Positions 5,457 to 5,689 of a DNA stretch of 5,689 nt are shown in pieces (positions within the stretch are counted from its first letter, which is position 1; each line of letters begins with the position of its first letter). The stretch spans positions 1-5,689 of the forward strand of contig JAFQPF010000053.1 of the NCBI GenBank assembly GCA_017411885.1, given 5' to 3'. Source of the stretch: Clostridia bacterium. GTDB taxonomy: Bacteria; Bacillota_A; Clostridia; Oscillospirales; CAG-272. The notes under the pieces are model-generated. The model did no database searches. It was not told where the DNA came from and saw only the letters and a program-made list of their open reading frames with translations. The position numbers and the translations under genes are program-made.

Positions 5457-5689
5457 ATGAAAGCACTTGAACTCAAGAAGAAATTAAACGATAACGGCTT
5501 TGCCGATATCTTCACAACCCTTTACGGAAAGGAAAACCTTGAAAAAGCAAACGCACGCTACACAAAGGCGATCGACGAATTTGAAAAGGAGTTCGGCACA
5601 GGCCGTGAGCTTGAGCTTTTCTCGGTTGCCGGAAGAAGCGAAATTTCGGGTAACCACACCGACCACAACTACGGTAAGGTCATCGCCGC
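5457..5689 (+). CDS. galK: Galactokinase, N-terminal fragment (cut by window edge)
   Basis: Galactokinase phosphorylates alpha-D-galactose to galactose-1-phosphate with ATP, the entry to the Leloir pathway. The 77 residues visible contain an N-terminal helical region and then FSVAGRSEISGNHTDHNYGKVIA (55-77, split here as FSVAGRSEIS and GNHTDHNYGKVIA), the galactose-binding signature of the GHMP kinase superfamily. In E. coli the equivalent is APGRVNLIGEHTDYNDG. Here Glu62 replaces the signature Asn and Asn66 replaces the acidic residue before His. I recall this GNHTDH form as common in clostridial galactokinases. The later ATP-binding motif is beyond the edge, so another GHMP sugar kinase cannot be fully excluded. 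The ATG follows a strong GGAGG. A repeat element separates it from cinA, so it probably belongs to a different transcription unit. Confidence 0.87.
   Translation, partial: MKALELKKKLNDNGFADIFTTLYGKENLEKANARYTKAIDEFEKEFGTGRELELFSVAGRSEISGNHTDHNYGKVIA

Noticed and set aside
5167..5460. Plus-strand open frame (97 codons) crossing the end of cinA and the repeat element
   Set aside because: It starts inside cinA in another frame and translates palindromic repeat DNA; the product has no domain and there is no ribosome binding site.

Overview
The window looks like a chromosomal segment of a Gram-positive, moderate-GC anaerobe of the Clostridia, most likely an Oscillospirales/Ruminococcaceae-type gut bacterium. 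This rests on gene content, protein style (for example the clostridial GNHTDH form of galactokinase and a DUF3656-containing U32 protein) and a GC-rich palindromic repeat of a kind I associate with such genomes. It is inference, because no rRNA or other taxonomic marker is present.

Layout. The left third (1-2077) is a minus-strand unit: a 672-residue U32-family protein (RlhA-like, predicted RNA-hydroxylation class rather than a true protease), followed with a 4-base ATGA overlap by the first 20 codons of a HAD-family hydrolase that runs off the left edge. A 162-base divergent region (2078-2239) separates this from the plus-strand genes. It holds two near-consensus sigma-70/sigma-A promoters, each with a 17-base spacer, and they point towards each other, so the predicted transcripts overlap at their 5' ends.

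The middle (2240-5231) is a tight plus-strand operon, dut-maf-nth-cinA, with gaps of 16 and 10 bases and then a 4-base overlap. The four products share a theme of nucleotide and DNA housekeeping. Dut removes dUTP, Maf hydrolyses non-canonical or excess nucleoside triphosphates, Nth excises oxidised pyrimidines from DNA, and CinA couples a MoaB-like pyrophosphatase domain to a PncC-type NMN deamidase domain. The start of cinA is unusual: the only well-placed Shine-Dalgarno points to an ACG codon.

The right end (5232-5456) is a 225-base gap holding a MITE-like element of about 146 bases, with palindromic ends and nested inverted repeats. Next comes an A/T-rich stretch and a strong ribosome binding site for a galactokinase gene that is cut by the right edge. 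No CRISPR array, tRNA, rRNA, phage or defence gene is visible. The novelty is in the promoter architecture, the cinA start and the repeat element; the protein families are all known ones.
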